Source: Loripinus fragilis (lineage: Eukaryota > Mollusca > Bivalvia > Lucinida > Lucinidae). Taken from it: DNA of 64,000 nt. This document shows, piece after piece, positions 23,661-34,245 of the stretch. Under the pieces are notes generated by a model that searched no databases, was not told where the DNA came from, and worked only from the letters and a program-made list of their open reading frames with translations. How positions within the stretch are numbered: position 1 is the stretch's first letter; each line of letters opens with the position of its first letter. The DNA lies in assembly GCA_964019695.1 (NCBI GenBank), contig OZ026530.1:30796690-30860689 (forward strand), written 5' to 3'. The position numbers and the translations under genes are program-made.

Positions 23661-23747
23661 CTCTCTCTTTAAGCAAAGGCATCATGTCATGCAGCATCCT
23701 TGGAGTGACACATGTCTTTAAGATGTCGAGGACTTGAAAAGAAAGTT
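23661..23747 (-). CDS. LRRC41-like gene, exon 2
   Basis: An 87-nt exon with a strong acceptor (atgtttttttcag) and a weaker donor (GAGAG|gttgga). Phase 1 at both ends. It encodes ELSFQVLDILKTCVTPRM ... LLKERG. Spliced to exon 1 it gives EALSELSFQVLDILKTC, the position where Elongin-BC adaptor proteins carry the cullin-box helix after the BC box. The non-consensus donor is the weakest point of the gene model. Confidence 0.5.
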
Positions 23748-23825
23748 CTGAAAAAAACATTTGCAACATTGGTTTGAGTTTAAACCATGGCAGAATGAGT
23801 ATGAATTGAGGTGTATGCGAGTGCC

Positions 23826-24245
23826 ATTTAAATGGCATGTCTTAGTGCAAATCAAACATTAGGTAAAAGTACCATTCAAACAGTGTGTCTAAATTTTATA
23901 CAATCAAGGTGCCTAAGTGCCATTGTGTCTAAATTTTATACAATCAAGGTGTCTAAGTGCCATTAAAACAGTTTGTTTTTTTTTATTTCTAACATCCCAG
24001 TCACCAATTTTGTAGTTATGTCAAGACAGGTCTTCATGGGTTGAAGCAGTATTGACCAGATGATTAAATTTCACTCATTGATACAATGCAGTGCGTGTGG
24101 TGTCGCTCAAGCTCCTCAATATTGAGCCAATACCTTCACCCAGCCACCATGCTCCTCGCAAACATGTTATCTAAGTGCCATTCAAAGAGCATGACTAAGT
24201 GCCATCCAAAACGTGTCAACGTGCCATTTAAACAGTGTCTCAGGC
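23826..24245. repeat. Minisatellite with unit 'taagtgccattcaaacagtgt', interrupted by a SINE relic
   Basis: Units with gtgccatt-aaacag-gtgtc occur at about 23822, 23867, 23885, 23920, 23958, 24173, 24200 and 24225. A 40-bp block is exactly tandem: 23882-23921 and 23922-23961 differ by one base. The array is split by 23971-24158. Confidence 0.6.
23971..24158 (-). mobile_element. SINE family 2, strongly decayed copy
   Basis: Blocks aacatcccagtcaccaat, gtcttcatgggttgaagcag and acaatgcagtgcgtgtggtg follow the same order as in the 27667-27874 copy (aacgtccactcaacaat, gtcttcctgggttgaaccag, acaacgcagtgacgccggtg). The pol III boxes are degraded. Confidence 0.45.
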
Positions 24246-24860
24246 CGACCAAATAACACTTGTTGAACAGCCTGATTGCTTTTATTTTATTTTACCCTTT
24301 ATTTGAATAAAATCTGTTGGGTTATCGAGAGATATTATGAAAAATTTTACCTTGAACCGAGGGATTTTAATAAAAAAATTTCATGCTTATGATCAAACTG
24401 TCACGTGGATTACAACACTGATGATGCATTTATGGTAAATATGCATGCTTACATGTGATGCATGTAAATGATTTATGTAAGGAGCTCTAGCAATAAGGCG
24501 TATATTTTGCCTAGTTGACATGATTTTAAAAATGGTGTGGGTCGCCAGTAACATATGCGTAGTTGGCATTAGAATACATTTCAAAGCGATTCATCATCTT
24601 TAGCCGTGAAAACTTGCGCTTTCTAGTCCCACCTCTCGTTTTACGTCTTTATACTGGGTGCCTTTTAGACCAGACTTTGCGTAAATGCATATCTAGTTTT
24701 CAAAAAGTAAAAGTGCTTAAATATTAGGGATAGAGGTTTATTTCATTTCCAAAACTTTACAGTACTCCTTCTGCGCATGCGTACAAAATATGCTTAAAAT
24801 TGTGACGTTGGTCATTGGAAAGATGAAAAAAGCTTCTTTCAGTTAGTTTTTAGATACTTT

Positions 24861-24947
24861 CCCCCCTAGACCAAAGATGCCCTGTGGAATTTGAATGTCG
24901 CTTTATACACATACAACATATGTAAAGGGCGTCTTGGGTCTAGGGGG
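24861..24947. repeat. 87-bp hairpin with C/G-rich ends
   Basis: Arms cccccctagaccaaagatgcc and ggcgtcttgggtctaggggg are complementary with few mismatches. A second, weaker pairing lies inside (tttatacacatac/catatgtaaag). Confidence 0.65.
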
Positions 24948-26290
24948 CAAGGGGTTGTTTAAGCCAAAGAAGACATCAAACATCTGACGAAATCATACCT
25001 TTTGGCAGGACTGTCGTTTTCATTGTACATCAACTATATAAAAATATATACTCTTATCGTGATAGTATGGTTGTTTACCTTAGTTTAACAGTCTATTTAA
25101 CACACATATTACTGAAATGGCAAGCACTGGTGATGATCAAAATAAATACTCATTCAAAATGAAATAGAGTTATTACATGCATTAACGGGTAACCATTTTA
25201 AATATACAAACTAGAGTGCAATGGTGCACAGACGGCTGGTCTATATTTATTTGTTGAATGTGCCTAGTGTCTCCAGTCGATATTTCAACAGAATAAAACG
25301 AACGTCTTATTTAGGGAAATAGCCCACCTTGTCGCTAAAAATACTTTTAATGCTGCACTATGCATTTTAACTTCTTAGTGTATGAGTACCCTTTTAACAA
25401 TTAAATGGACATAGCTGAAATTTACATAACTTAAATGATGCATTTATCTACCTGTTTGTTGAATGTAAATGGAATGCAGCATTCATGTAGTCATATAGAT
25501 GAATGTATATGCTTGTTGGTTGATGGATGTATTTAACTGATGTCAGCATGTTAATACGTACATGCAGGTAATTTACTGTGGCTTAACTCGGTGACTTGTA
25601 TCTTTGTGATGTACGATTATCATATCGTATATAGTATATTGACAAAAAGAAGAAATGTCATGTGAAACAATTGGTCCAGTGCTGTGGTACTTGATGAGTA
25701 AATGATTGACAACTGTTACCTTTATGAGAATTTTCTTTGATTTAACACAAATCAGCAAATTTAACATAAATAATTTGTTAAATTATGAATAGACAATATG
25801 TTCAATATTCTGAGGTCATCACCTTTCTTGCACACCAGAACGGGATTTCCGTTGTTTTACCCATGTGAGGTAACAACGTATCTCACATACCTGTACCAGT
25901 CGCTGGAAAGATAAAAAAATGAGCACCCAAAGATAAAAAACGAGAAGCCACGCGTCAAGAAAAAGTATCTATTATTCATGCGAGTGTGGGATAGAAAAAA
26001 TCTGACCCTAGCGATCATCAATTGTCATCACTCGGCAAGCCTTAGGATGCCAATCCTGGGCTCATCCTGCCGTTAGCCATTGTAGCCATTTGCTATCAAA
26101 AATTTAGAGTGGCTACAAATATATGTCATTAACTAAAAACACTAGTCTTGGTGGTTAAAAAATTAGATATTTGTGATACAGTGTATTTTGATCAGCTTTT
26201 GTATTTTCAAATATCACATATTATTTCTTAACACTTAATTTATGTGTCCTATTTTACTCTTTGGATGCTGGATTTTTTTCTAATCCATCC

Positions 26291-26380
26291 AGTTGTCAAA
26301 CAGTCTGCATCCAGATCAGGCCTCCATTTGTCGGGCCTGATCTTGTCCCAAAGTGTTTGCAAAGATTATCAGCAGACAAC
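26291..26380. repeat. Palindromic MITE, caaacagt family, copy
   Basis: Arms tcaaacagtctgcatccaga and tcttgtcccaaagtgtttgc pair around ggcctccatttgtcgggcc, followed by atcagcagacaacaa. Same family as 2591-2664 and 57871-57961. Confidence 0.65.
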
Positions 26381-26621
26381 AAAAGTTGCCCCTAGCGTGC
26401 AAAGAATTAAATACAAAACAACTTGTTGATACTACTTTCTGGCGATAACCTTGGTTAAAGTTATTTCATTTGACTCCAACTTTTTTTTTCATTTTGCTTA
26501 AATGTTGTTTAAAACAAATTCTGAGCCAGAGTAAGCCTTGCCAATCGGTGATCCTTGGAACAGATTTCTCTATCCAACCTCACTCTCATGAAGGATTCTT
26601 ATATTCGTTCATATGGCTTAC

Positions 26622-26742
26622 CTGACAGAGCCTCCCCATGATATCTGGAAATGTTCTTAGCTACCACCCTGCAACACAGCTGTGTTAAAGTAGTACCACC
26701 AGAAGGTGATTCCGTGAAGAGAAACTTATCAATGTCCTCCAT
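26622..26742 (-). CDS. LRRC41-like gene, exon 1 of the coding part (BC box)
   Basis: On the minus strand a perfect acceptor (gatttatttacag) directly precedes ATG, and the exon ends at GTCAG|gtaagc, a consensus donor. It encodes MEDIDKFLFTESPSGGTT then LTQLCCRVVAKNISRYHGEALS, 40 codons plus one base (phase 1). TLTQLCCRVV fits the Elongin B/C-binding BC box (small residue, L-x3-C-x3-aliphatic). Family knowledge: proteins with this box act as substrate receptors of cullin-RING ubiquitin ligases in cytosol or nucleus. The ATG at the exon edge implies a 5' UTR exon further right, not located. Exons 2-5 continue at 23.7, 22.0, 14.7 and 10.1 kb, all in phase 1, spanning 17 kb. Confidence 0.6.
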
Positions 26743-26763
26743 CTGTAAATAAATCAAATCATG

Positions 26764-26870
26764 TAGAAACATGGGCAGATCCAGAGGGGGGACAGGGGGC
26801 CCCGACCCCCTCTGAAAAATCACAAAAATATATGGTTTCTTAGCAATACTGGTCTGGATCTCCTGAAAAA
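26764..26870. repeat. G/C-run element related to the one nested at 16918-17220
   Basis: Contains gggcagatccagagggggg and gaccccctctgaaaaatcac, the same word order as the nested element (ctctggatccgcac, tccggaccccctg) and as 41580-41640. A truncated copy. Confidence 0.45.
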
Positions 26871-26904
26871 TAACAAAGCTACAAAGTCAGCATTCAACGT
26901 TGGG

Positions 26905-26967
26905 CAATCATCGGCCCGCCAGCGAAATGCCATTTAAATTGCGTTTCGCTGGCGGGCCGATGATGGC
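26905..26967. repeat. 63-bp near-perfect palindrome
   Basis: The arms catcggcccgccagcgaaat and gtttcgctggcgggccgatg are perfectly complementary apart from the core, around ccatttaaattg. A diverged copy of the same palindrome lies at 41460-41512 (catcgggccaccagcgaaac and ctggcaaaccgatgatgg). Confidence 0.8.
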
Positions 26968-26969
26968 CC

Positions 26970-27660
26970 ATTTGTAGTGGTATTTGGATCCTCTATCCCC
27001 TCATCAACTAAAAAAAGTTATCAAATTTGGACCCCCTTTGACAAAACTTTCATAAAGTTTTTGTTTGTTTGCTAGATTGTGGTTTAACAACCCCAAATCA
27101 ATCGTTATGCTCATGCCAACAATCTCAGTAACATTAGAGTAAGCTCAAACAAAGAAGCTAAACCAATTAAAAATTAACATTGTCACAAATTTGGTGTTCA
27201 ACCTTATACAGCTAAATAGTGGTATGCGATTTCTACAGGTAAATTTGTGATATGCCACCTTTACAGGTATTTCAATTCTGAGTTTTTTACTCACATTTAT
27301 ATTCATTCTGCATTTACATTCAAGAGGCGACAGAGATAGTGATAGTTTTATTTCAAAGAAGAATTCACTCATACGTAATATTGGTGGACAGAGAGAAATA
27401 CTGTAAGCCCTCTGTAGTGTAGACCCCGTCTCCTGCTTTGAAATTCACCTGCTATTTGAAATTTTGCAATTCTTCAGTAAATGACTTAGATTCTTTAATA
27501 TCCAAGATTGTCCTTAGCCCTGTGTAGCATAGATCCCTTATATTCTTTTCAAGGTGGCTCTTTGTGCCTGCCCTATGGTCCTGTAATTAGCAGTCTTCCT
27601 AGACCAGTCACTGTAGCCAATATATGTTTGTAAAACGGCGAAAGCTAAAACACGACATTG
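26970..27660. other. No gene; possible SINE fragment
   Basis: Contains ttttgtttgtttgctagatt followed by aacaaccccaaatcaatcgttatg (27058-27115), faintly like SINE bodies. The remainder is AT-rich and featureless to me. Confidence 0.3.
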
Positions 27661-27666
27661 TGGTGC

Positions 27667-27874
27667 TTTGTTTGTTTGTTTGTTTGATTTGATTCTTAAC
27701 GTCCACTCAACAATCTTTCAGTTATGCGGGACGGGTCTTCCTGGGTTGAACCAGTACTAAGCTAGGATAAATGTGTCTTGCTCAAGGACCACAACGCAGT
27801 GACGCCGGTGAGGCTCGAACCCGCGGCCCTTCGGTCTCGAGTCAAGCACTCTACCACTGAGCCACTGCGCTCCC
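27667..27874 (-). mobile_element. tRNA-derived SINE (family 2), well preserved
   Basis: On the minus strand it begins GGGAGCGCAGTGGCTCAGTGG, with an A box (TGGCTCAGTGGT, 27853-27864) and a perfect B box (GGTTCGAGCC, 27812-27821) about 30 bp apart. The head looks like a tRNA with a GAG-type anticodon loop region but lacks a complete fold downstream. The body has cttgagcaagacacatttat and aagacccgtcccgcataact; the tail is (CAAA)n. Decayed copies lie at 20642-20840 and 23971-24158. Confidence 0.8.
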
Positions 27875-27983
27875 GATGTAGCCCGCCAGTCAATTACCAG
27901 AGATAATGAGAGGGTGTCATGTGGTTGATTTGGATAGCAAATACGCGTTTTCCATCATAGAAATTATGCCAGCGTGACTATTT

Positions 27984-28720
27984 GACGTTAATGTGCTGTG
28001 TTTGGCATTAGCGCCGCTCTCTATGTGCTGTGTTTGGCATAGAGCGTATTATCAAACTCTATGTGCTGTGTTTGGCATAGAGCGAAATATGTAACGTTAA
28101 TGTACTGTGTGTGGCGTTAGCACGGCTCTCTATGTGCTGCGTTTGGCATAGAGCGTATTATCGAACTCTATGTGCTGTGTTTGGCATAGAGCGACATATG
28201 TAACGTTAATGTACTGTGTTTGGCATTAGCATGCATTTTATTCAGCCACAATTTACTGTGTTTGGCATGGGGCGCATTATTCAATACTAACGGACAACGT
28301 TTGGCAGTAGCGCAATTCTTTATGTGCTGTGTTTGGCATTAGAGTATATTATTTGACGTCTAAACGCTGTGTTTGATATGGAACGTACTATTTGATGACG
28401 GTGTGCGGTGTTTGGCGGGGCGTATATGAATATTTCACGTTACATGTGATATTTAACATTGATTGACAAATGAAAACCTAACGCTGTTGAGCACAGATTG
28501 TATCATTAAACGTTAGTGTTCTGTGTGTCGCATTAGCGTGTGGTTATTCAATCTCGGTGCGTTATGTTGGCATATGGTGCGTTGTTACAACTCTAATTAC
28601 GGTATTTGACATGGTCGTTCATTAGATACATAACGATATGCTTCGTACAGATTGTATCATTTAGCGTTAGTGTGTCTCGTGTGCTGCATTAGCGTGTGGT
28701 TATTCATTCTTGGTGTTTTA
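27984..28720. repeat. Tandem array of short hairpins around 'tgctgtgtttgg'
   Basis: About 16 units share the core TGTGCTGTGTTTGGCAT. Each core is flanked by short complementary arms of two main types: ctctatg/catagag (28018, 28057, 28127, 28165) and gttaatg/cattagc (27984, 28093, 28202). The two types alternate in a higher-order repeat of 109 bp (27984, 28093, 28202). To the right, units diverge (aatactaac/gcagtag, cgttagtg/gcattagcg) yet keep some pairing. Confidence 0.8.
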
Positions 28721-28798
28721 ACTAACGTCGTCGTGGAACATAGCATTTTGTGCTGATATATATAACTAGGAAACATCTAAACTTTTAATAAACTTGAC

Positions 28799-29684
28799 CA
28801 CCCAGGTGAACCGCATGTCTAAATTTCGGAGGGTGTTGGCTATCGGAGGTAAACATTGAGATCATGGATGGATAGGGGTTGTATTTATCCGTTTTTATTT
28901 CATATTGAAAGTTTCTTGGGGACGAGAGCAGCAAACATGTGGCTTCTATATTGAGTGATAAGGACTCGGAATCTGTTAAATACTTTTGATCCATGTCTGT
29001 AGGATTCAGGGCGACTTTTCAAACGGCGAATGTGAATTTTTCAATGAAGAAAGGCTAGTGGTTTGATCATTGCTGGACTTATATCAACCTTTGACACTAA
29101 TTGCTTGTGCCGCTACCATTCTATATCATTCTCCTGCATGGCTTGTAAGTGTCATGTCCAAAACTGCTATTAAAACTTCAAATTTTGAAAATCGCTTACG
29201 TTGCTATCGTTCTGATGGTTAGCAAAATGTTCAGAGTACTTACCTCCGAATGAACGCTATCCATAAACATGACACCATCGTCATAAAATTGCAAAAAAAT
29301 AAGTGTTGTACACGTCTGTTTGAATTATATTGGACTGATACATTCCAAAGAGAGGTTAAACATTGCAGCGGTAGTTATGAATCAAGAAAAAATAAAATAA
29401 TACATATAAATATTAACTGATGAATTCGAAATATTCGTTCAAATCACCGCATTTCCGAATTCAAATGCGATTTAAATTCAAACAGATTCAGTTCAAAAAC
29501 ATGCATTGCTTTCAGAATTCTTGTCATTCTATATACTTACGGCTTCTATGTTGATTTTATTCCTTAATGTGGTTCATTATGATATAAAACCATCTCAAAG
29601 CAGACCATGTGCAGCCCAAAACTCCTTTGTTTACCTCCGGTAGCCAACACCCTCCGAGATTTGGACATGCGGTTTACCTGGGTG
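28799..29684. mobile_element. Non-autonomous TIR element with 5-bp target duplication
   Basis: The ends, cacccaggtgaaccgcatgt at 28799 and acatgcggtttacctgggtg at 29684, pair. The pairing continues inward for about 57 bp (tttcggagggtgttggctat; gtagccaacaccctccgaga). The five bases TTGAC flank both ends (28794-28798 and 29685-29689). 886 bp, with no transposase. The short minus-strand frame at its left end is part of the TIR and not a gene. Confidence 0.75.
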
Positions 29685-29930
29685 TTGACGTATAGTGTAG
29701 ATCAAAAATAGACGATGTATGGCATCTCAATAGACTATGATTGTGCGTAGATTTATGAACTGCGACGCACACGACACTTTTGAGTCCAAATTGTTATTTT
29801 ATATTAGCTGTGTATATTGTGCTATATATATGTAAAATAATAAATTTATACTGTTGAAAGTTGTCAGTTATAAAGCGTATGATCGCTAGATTCCTTTTAT
29901 ATACAAGGTAAAGAAAATGATTTGTGACAA

Positions 29931-30000
29931 ACATACCTTCGCTTGTAAATGACAACAACCTTCCTGAATCAGCATAAGGAGGAAAATGGCTTTAGAAATA
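29931..30000 (-). mobile_element. SINE family 1, fragment
   Basis: acataccttcgcttgtaaat, gacaacaaccttcctgaatc and ggctttagaaata follow the order seen in the SINE at 18311-18564. Both ends are truncated. Confidence 0.55.
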
Positions 30001-30034
30001 TTAAAGTCTCCTCCTTTCACAGTTTCAAAAAGGG

Positions 30035-30515
30035 TTGTTGTCAGCTACCTGTTGGAATTCTTTTGCTCGGGTATTAAGTTTTATTTACTGTTGAGTCCTT
30101 ATCTTTGCTTTATCCCCTTCTTATATCTTGATTTATACGTTCTGGGAGATGATGCATTGATAATTTAGGGGTCTTTCATGCAAACCAAATATCTATGTGT
30201 CTTGATCCACATCTGAATTAAGGCTGAGGTTGGCGCTGTTAAGCCCGCCAGTAAAATATTTTACTGACCGTTCCAAGACGGTACTTCTTTTGTTGAGTTT
30301 TTATGGGTTTTTTTTTATCTGTCTTGTGTTTGCTATGCCTTTGTGTGCGTCTGTTTATATGTGCCTTGTGGTCACTTGCTGGAAAAGGGCTAGCTAACCT
30401 CTTGGCTCTCGTTTGTGGTGTCTAACTGTGAGTTTCTTACTTTCCCATTGGTATCCTGGGTCAGCTGTGGTACTTAATTGTATCGATTCCTGATCTTTTC
30501 ACCCTTAATTACTTT
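30035..30515. repeat. Dispersed repeat, forward copy (inverted partner at 36890-37328)
   Basis: Blocks acctgttggaattcttttgc, tcttgatccacatctgaatt, gaggttggcgctgttaagc, ccttgtggtcacttgctgga and tatcctgggtcag occur in reverse complement at 36890-37328. Ends with cttaattgtatcgattcctg, the block also seen at the 175-bp duplication. Confidence 0.7.
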
Positions 30516-31075
30516 GACACATTGTGCATCGTAGTCAAGCATGTTTTATGCTTTGAAACGGTATATAGGTACCTTGACCAGTACCTTGGGATGTGCACCC
30601 AAGTCATTTGTTACTCGCCTTACGCATACTGAGTAGCACCGATGACCAGTGAAAGTAACCGATGTCAAAATTAATCTGAATACTTCTATCCTGGCTGAAT
30701 CAATCATCAAAATTACCGAAATTCAAGTTTAAATGATTTCTAAGATTCCTTAGTGAGGCAAGTGAACTTAACGACATAATGAAATGTTTTACATATAACA
30801 AACATAACATGACATTGAAGTTAAAGCAGCAACAATATCAGAATATAAATTCCTCCTTCAGGTGAAAACCCGACAAGTTAAGAGAATCTATGTTCCCAGC
30901 CACTTTATGTTTGTGTCCTAATATATCAGCTATCATGAAACAGCTTAAGTTCGCAGAACAGAAAAAAGGAAACAAAAATTAAGAATTTTATCCAAAACAC
31001 ATACATATCGCCAGGCTATGGCATAAGCACAGGTGCTTCATAAGAATTGTATAATTTCCACTCGAAATGTACTAC
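30516..31075. other. No gene recognised
   Basis: AT-rich sequence without splice-bounded exons or clear repeat ends. Confidence 0.3.
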
Positions 31076-31079
31076 CTAA

Positions 31080-31526
31080 ACACGGCCAACAATCCATCTC
31101 CTTCATTGCCTATACCAGTTGGATTTAACTTTCTGTTTCTTAATTTTGACAGCAAAATTTAGAAATTGGGCAATGCTATTCGATGAGACACTCTTTGAAC
31201 TTTTTGACATTGACATCGGTTTTAAAAGGATGTTCTACTTGACAGATTAAAATGGTTTGCAGTGAAGAAAAATGCCATTTTTTCAACTTCAACATAGTTT
31301 CTAGAATCAGTTTATGTGTCAGGGCACAATATTTAAAGTATGTAAAATGTACACATCATGGCCATCGAATAGCATTTTCGGATTTTAAAATGTTTGTACT
31401 TGTTAGAAAAATAACTGTTTTGCTGAAATTTAAGTTCCTCTCATTCATAGGGAACAGGTCCATCTTCTTCATAACATAGTATTGCTATTATGCGATGAAG
31501 GAGATGGGTTGGTGGCCATGCTTAAT
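31080..31526. mobile_element. Short TIR element (candidate MITE)
   Basis: acggccaacaatccatctcc at 31082 and ggagatgggttggtggccat at 31500 are complementary over about 28 bases with mismatches. About 445 bp in all. No target duplication was identified. Confidence 0.45.
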
Positions 31527-31559
31527 ATGTATATATGGACCTTGAGAAAATATTAATAG

Positions 31560-31965
31560 CACTGAAGGTAAAAAAATCTATATTCGCATGCTGGATATAT
31601 ACAAACACATGCACATCTGCAGACAAACCACCTGTTAAGTTTCAAATTAATCCGCGAACTACAAATGTAGGAGTTACACAAGCAGATAAAAGGTATCCAC
31701 TATCTAGTCACTTTGAATGTAAAAAAATCTGGAAAATGCAATCATTTTGTGAAAAATGTGACAAAAATAATATGAGCATATACCCAGCAGTAGGCACATT
31801 TTAGATCATGACCTAAACATCTGAAAAGTTTCAAAGGAATCGGCATAAAACAGTAGGAGCTGCATACACAAGATATCTATTCACTTTGGTCGCCAAAAGA
31901 TTAAGTTCATTTTGTGAAAAAGTGACAAAAATCATCTGAGGATTATGCCCAAAGTATATGTATAA
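31560..31965. repeat. Two diverged ~190-bp repeat units
   Basis: Both units have 'aagtttcaaa-gaatc', 'gtaggagttacacaag', 'tatccac/tattcac ... cactttg' and 'tttgtgaaaaa-tgtgacaaaaat-at'. They resemble the non-coding blocks at 21030-21850 in style. Not coding. Confidence 0.5.
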
Positions 31966-32112
31966 TTATAGAGCATGTTGATGACCAAGAGTTATCTTGA
32001 CAATTGTTCAGCTGTTAACTGGGCCTCATACATGAGGGAGATGTTCAAAGAATTTTTTCAAGGAACTATACGGTATAAGGTATTGTCAGGAGAGATAGAG
32101 ATAGACGAATCT

Positions 32113-32885
32113 TTCTCCCACCTTTGCCCATGTAAGATAGGCTGTCAGCTCATGTAAGAAATTTCTTTCTCACATACCAACGCATACGAGATCGAGTGAT
32201 CCCTATGGGTCCCTCGGGTCCACCGTTCAGTGGGCCCTCGGGTTGGGATTTTTCTGTCCCCACTGAACACCAATGATGGATTATATTTATCTTACATGAC
32301 CACGTGACTGCTTTCTTACATGGGCAGAGTTAAATATTCTTTTATCCCGAAAAAGGATACTTGAAGGACCGATATATTGCGCCTAGGTAACCAATAGGCA
32401 CCAAGCAAGGTTTAGCGTTACTTACTGACATCATATAACGTTAATGACGTCACCGAACGTGCACCGCGTGACAAAAACGGCAAAGTTACGCTAATGGCAC
32501 AGGGAGCCTTGCAGGAATTTATTTTGCATATTGCAACTTAACTAATGCTCCAAGAGTGTTTCCCTGGCAATAACAAGGTACAAACTATGTTTACACCCAT
32601 TTTAATGCCTGATAAAAACACTCGTGAACTCAGAAATAATGTAAATCCAACGAGTAAAAAGTTAGAAATTTCAGGTTTTCAGTGAGTTTTTATGTTCTGA
32701 CAAAAACCCTTCGAAAAGTGGGAGAAAAACGATCCATCATGAGCCTGTCCATGTAGGATAGAGAAATCTCACTCTCGGGGTCGAAATTTAACCAGGGACT
32801 CGGCAAGCCTCGTCCCTGGTTAAACTTCCGACCCCTCGGGTGATATATCTCTATCCTACATGGACGCTCATGGTGGATTGTTATA
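32113..32885. mobile_element. 773-bp insertion in the Merlin transposase, with palindromic MITEs at both ends
   Basis: The left palindrome (32122-32329) has arms ttgcccatgtaagatagg and ctttcttacatgggcag. The right palindrome (32731-32879) has arms gatccatcatgagcctgtcc and ggacgctcatggtggatt. The outer ends of the whole insert also pair loosely (cccatgtaagatag; ctatcctacatgga), so it may be one composite. The pentamer TCTTT occurs at both edges; a true target duplication is not certain. Confidence 0.65.
32731..32879. repeat. 149-bp palindrome with loop CTCGGCAAGCCTCG
   Basis: Stems of about 65 nt pair nearly throughout (ggatagagaaatctc with gatatatctctatcc; ttaaccaggga with tccctggttaa). The 14-nt loop ctcggcaagcctcg is identical to the loop of the unrelated-stem palindrome at 52485-52660. 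Confidence 0.8.
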
Positions 32886-34245
32886 CTCTTTGGACGTCGC
32901 ATTAAATACAACCGCGGTAATCCTAACCCAGGCATGAAAATTTGGATTTTTGGACTTGTTGAAAGAGCATCTAATTCACTAATACTCTATTCGGTATCTG
33001 ATAGAACGGCAGATACATTAATACCCCTGGTCCAGCGTCATGTTGCACATGGTTTCACCATTTACTCAGATGGTTGGAGGCAATATTGTAATTTAGATGC
33101 ACTAGGCTACAGGCACTTCACCGTCCCCCACAAATACAGTTTTAAGAAGGTATATGTAAAAGAAGGCACAGAAGAGAAAGTGACCGTCCACACAAACCAA
33201 ATTGAGGGCGCATGGAAACATGCTAAGCTTCATTTTAGAAAAATGGCGGGAACACATTGTAGTCAATTTGAGGGCCACCTTGCTGAAATAATGTGGAGAT
33301 CGTGGAATAAGGGTCCACTTTATGAACAATTCTTTGATATATTAAGAACAGTGTATTCCCAAGATGGTCCACGGAAATACACACACACGACCCCTTTGTT
33401 TGAGTCATGGTTTGAGGAAAATGATTCTTCGAATGAAGAATGGACAATCCAGCCTTCTGACTGATGTTGAATCTGACTCAGTCCCTGATAATGATCCCGA
33501 ACACCCACTGAAACTTAGCTCAGATTCCGATATTCCACCCAATATGCCGGGGGCAACTGCATATTCATGTTTATCAGATAGAATGTCAGGTTCTCACTAC
33601 ATCAGAATTTAGTGCCCTGTTTGAGTCGTCGTGCTCGGTTTCATCTGATGACCTAGATCGTACTCTTACGGAAGATATTCCAAAGGAATGCAATATTACC
33701 GTTCGACGTAAGAAAAGCCTGTTTCAAGTGTTGCACCCAATGTTAATAATCCACCTCAGAGTGATCAACGGCCATCAACTTCAGGTGTGAAAACCACAAA
33801 AAACCAAAAAGTAAGACCAAAATTGAAATGAGGACAAAGCTTGCCACCCAAAAGGTTACAGAGAAGAGAAAAAATCGTCCAAAAACAAAAAGGCAGTCAA
33901 CCCGTATGTCAATTCAGGGTACCAGTGGCAATGGTCCTCTGATGACGATGATTTTGTGTAACTTAAAAGGAAATAATTATTAAGCACATCTGTATATAAT
34001 TGTTAATAATGGGAAACGTGAACTAATGTGTGCCAAGGAATGACAATTGTGTGACTATAAATGGTAATTTATTCATGCCATTTTAAAACTTTAATAGAAA
34101 AAAAAAAACATTATCTGCAACTCTCACACTCTTTTGTTCTTAACCCCCATTTCTCGTCGACGAGACAAACAGCAATCAACTGCTCTTTTCAAGTGACTCG
34201 ACAGGTAAGATTTTTTTAATTATGAGCGTGAAGCAGTCTGTCTAT

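Larger units (their letters stand above)
24250..26600. other. No gene; one hairpin and repeat traces
   Basis: AT-rich intronic or intergenic DNA. It contains the hairpin at 24861-24947, the palindromic MITE at 26291-26380 and a stretch at 25990-26060 with ctcggcaagcctta, a partial match to the loop shared by the palindromes at 32731-32879 and 52485-52660. No exon is supported. Confidence 0.35.
31975..33961 (+). pseudogene. Merlin/IS1595-type (ISXO2-like) transposase, broken
   Basis: The left part (31975-32112) reads NWASYMREMFKEFFQG ... IEIDES, the first conserved block with the first catalytic Asp. The right part resumes at 32886 in the same frame as LFGRRIKYNRGNPNPG and continues through WIFGLVERAS, IYSDGW (second catalytic Asp) and HTNQIEGAWKHAK to a stop at 33464. 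The His-rich VHTNQIEG-W block, which normally leads to the third acidic residue, is present. Beyond the stop, other frames keep an acidic tail (ESDSVPDNDPEH; QWQWSSDDDDFV then TAA at 33961), so at least one frameshift has occurred. The N-terminal zinc-binding region is missing. The reading frame is split by the 773-bp insertion at 32113-32885. Inactive relic of a DNA transposon. Confidence 0.75.

Noticed and set aside
27812..27864. Functional tRNA gene
   Set aside because: A and B boxes are present but the cloverleaf is not complete, and the sequence continues into a SINE body with a (CAAA)n tail.
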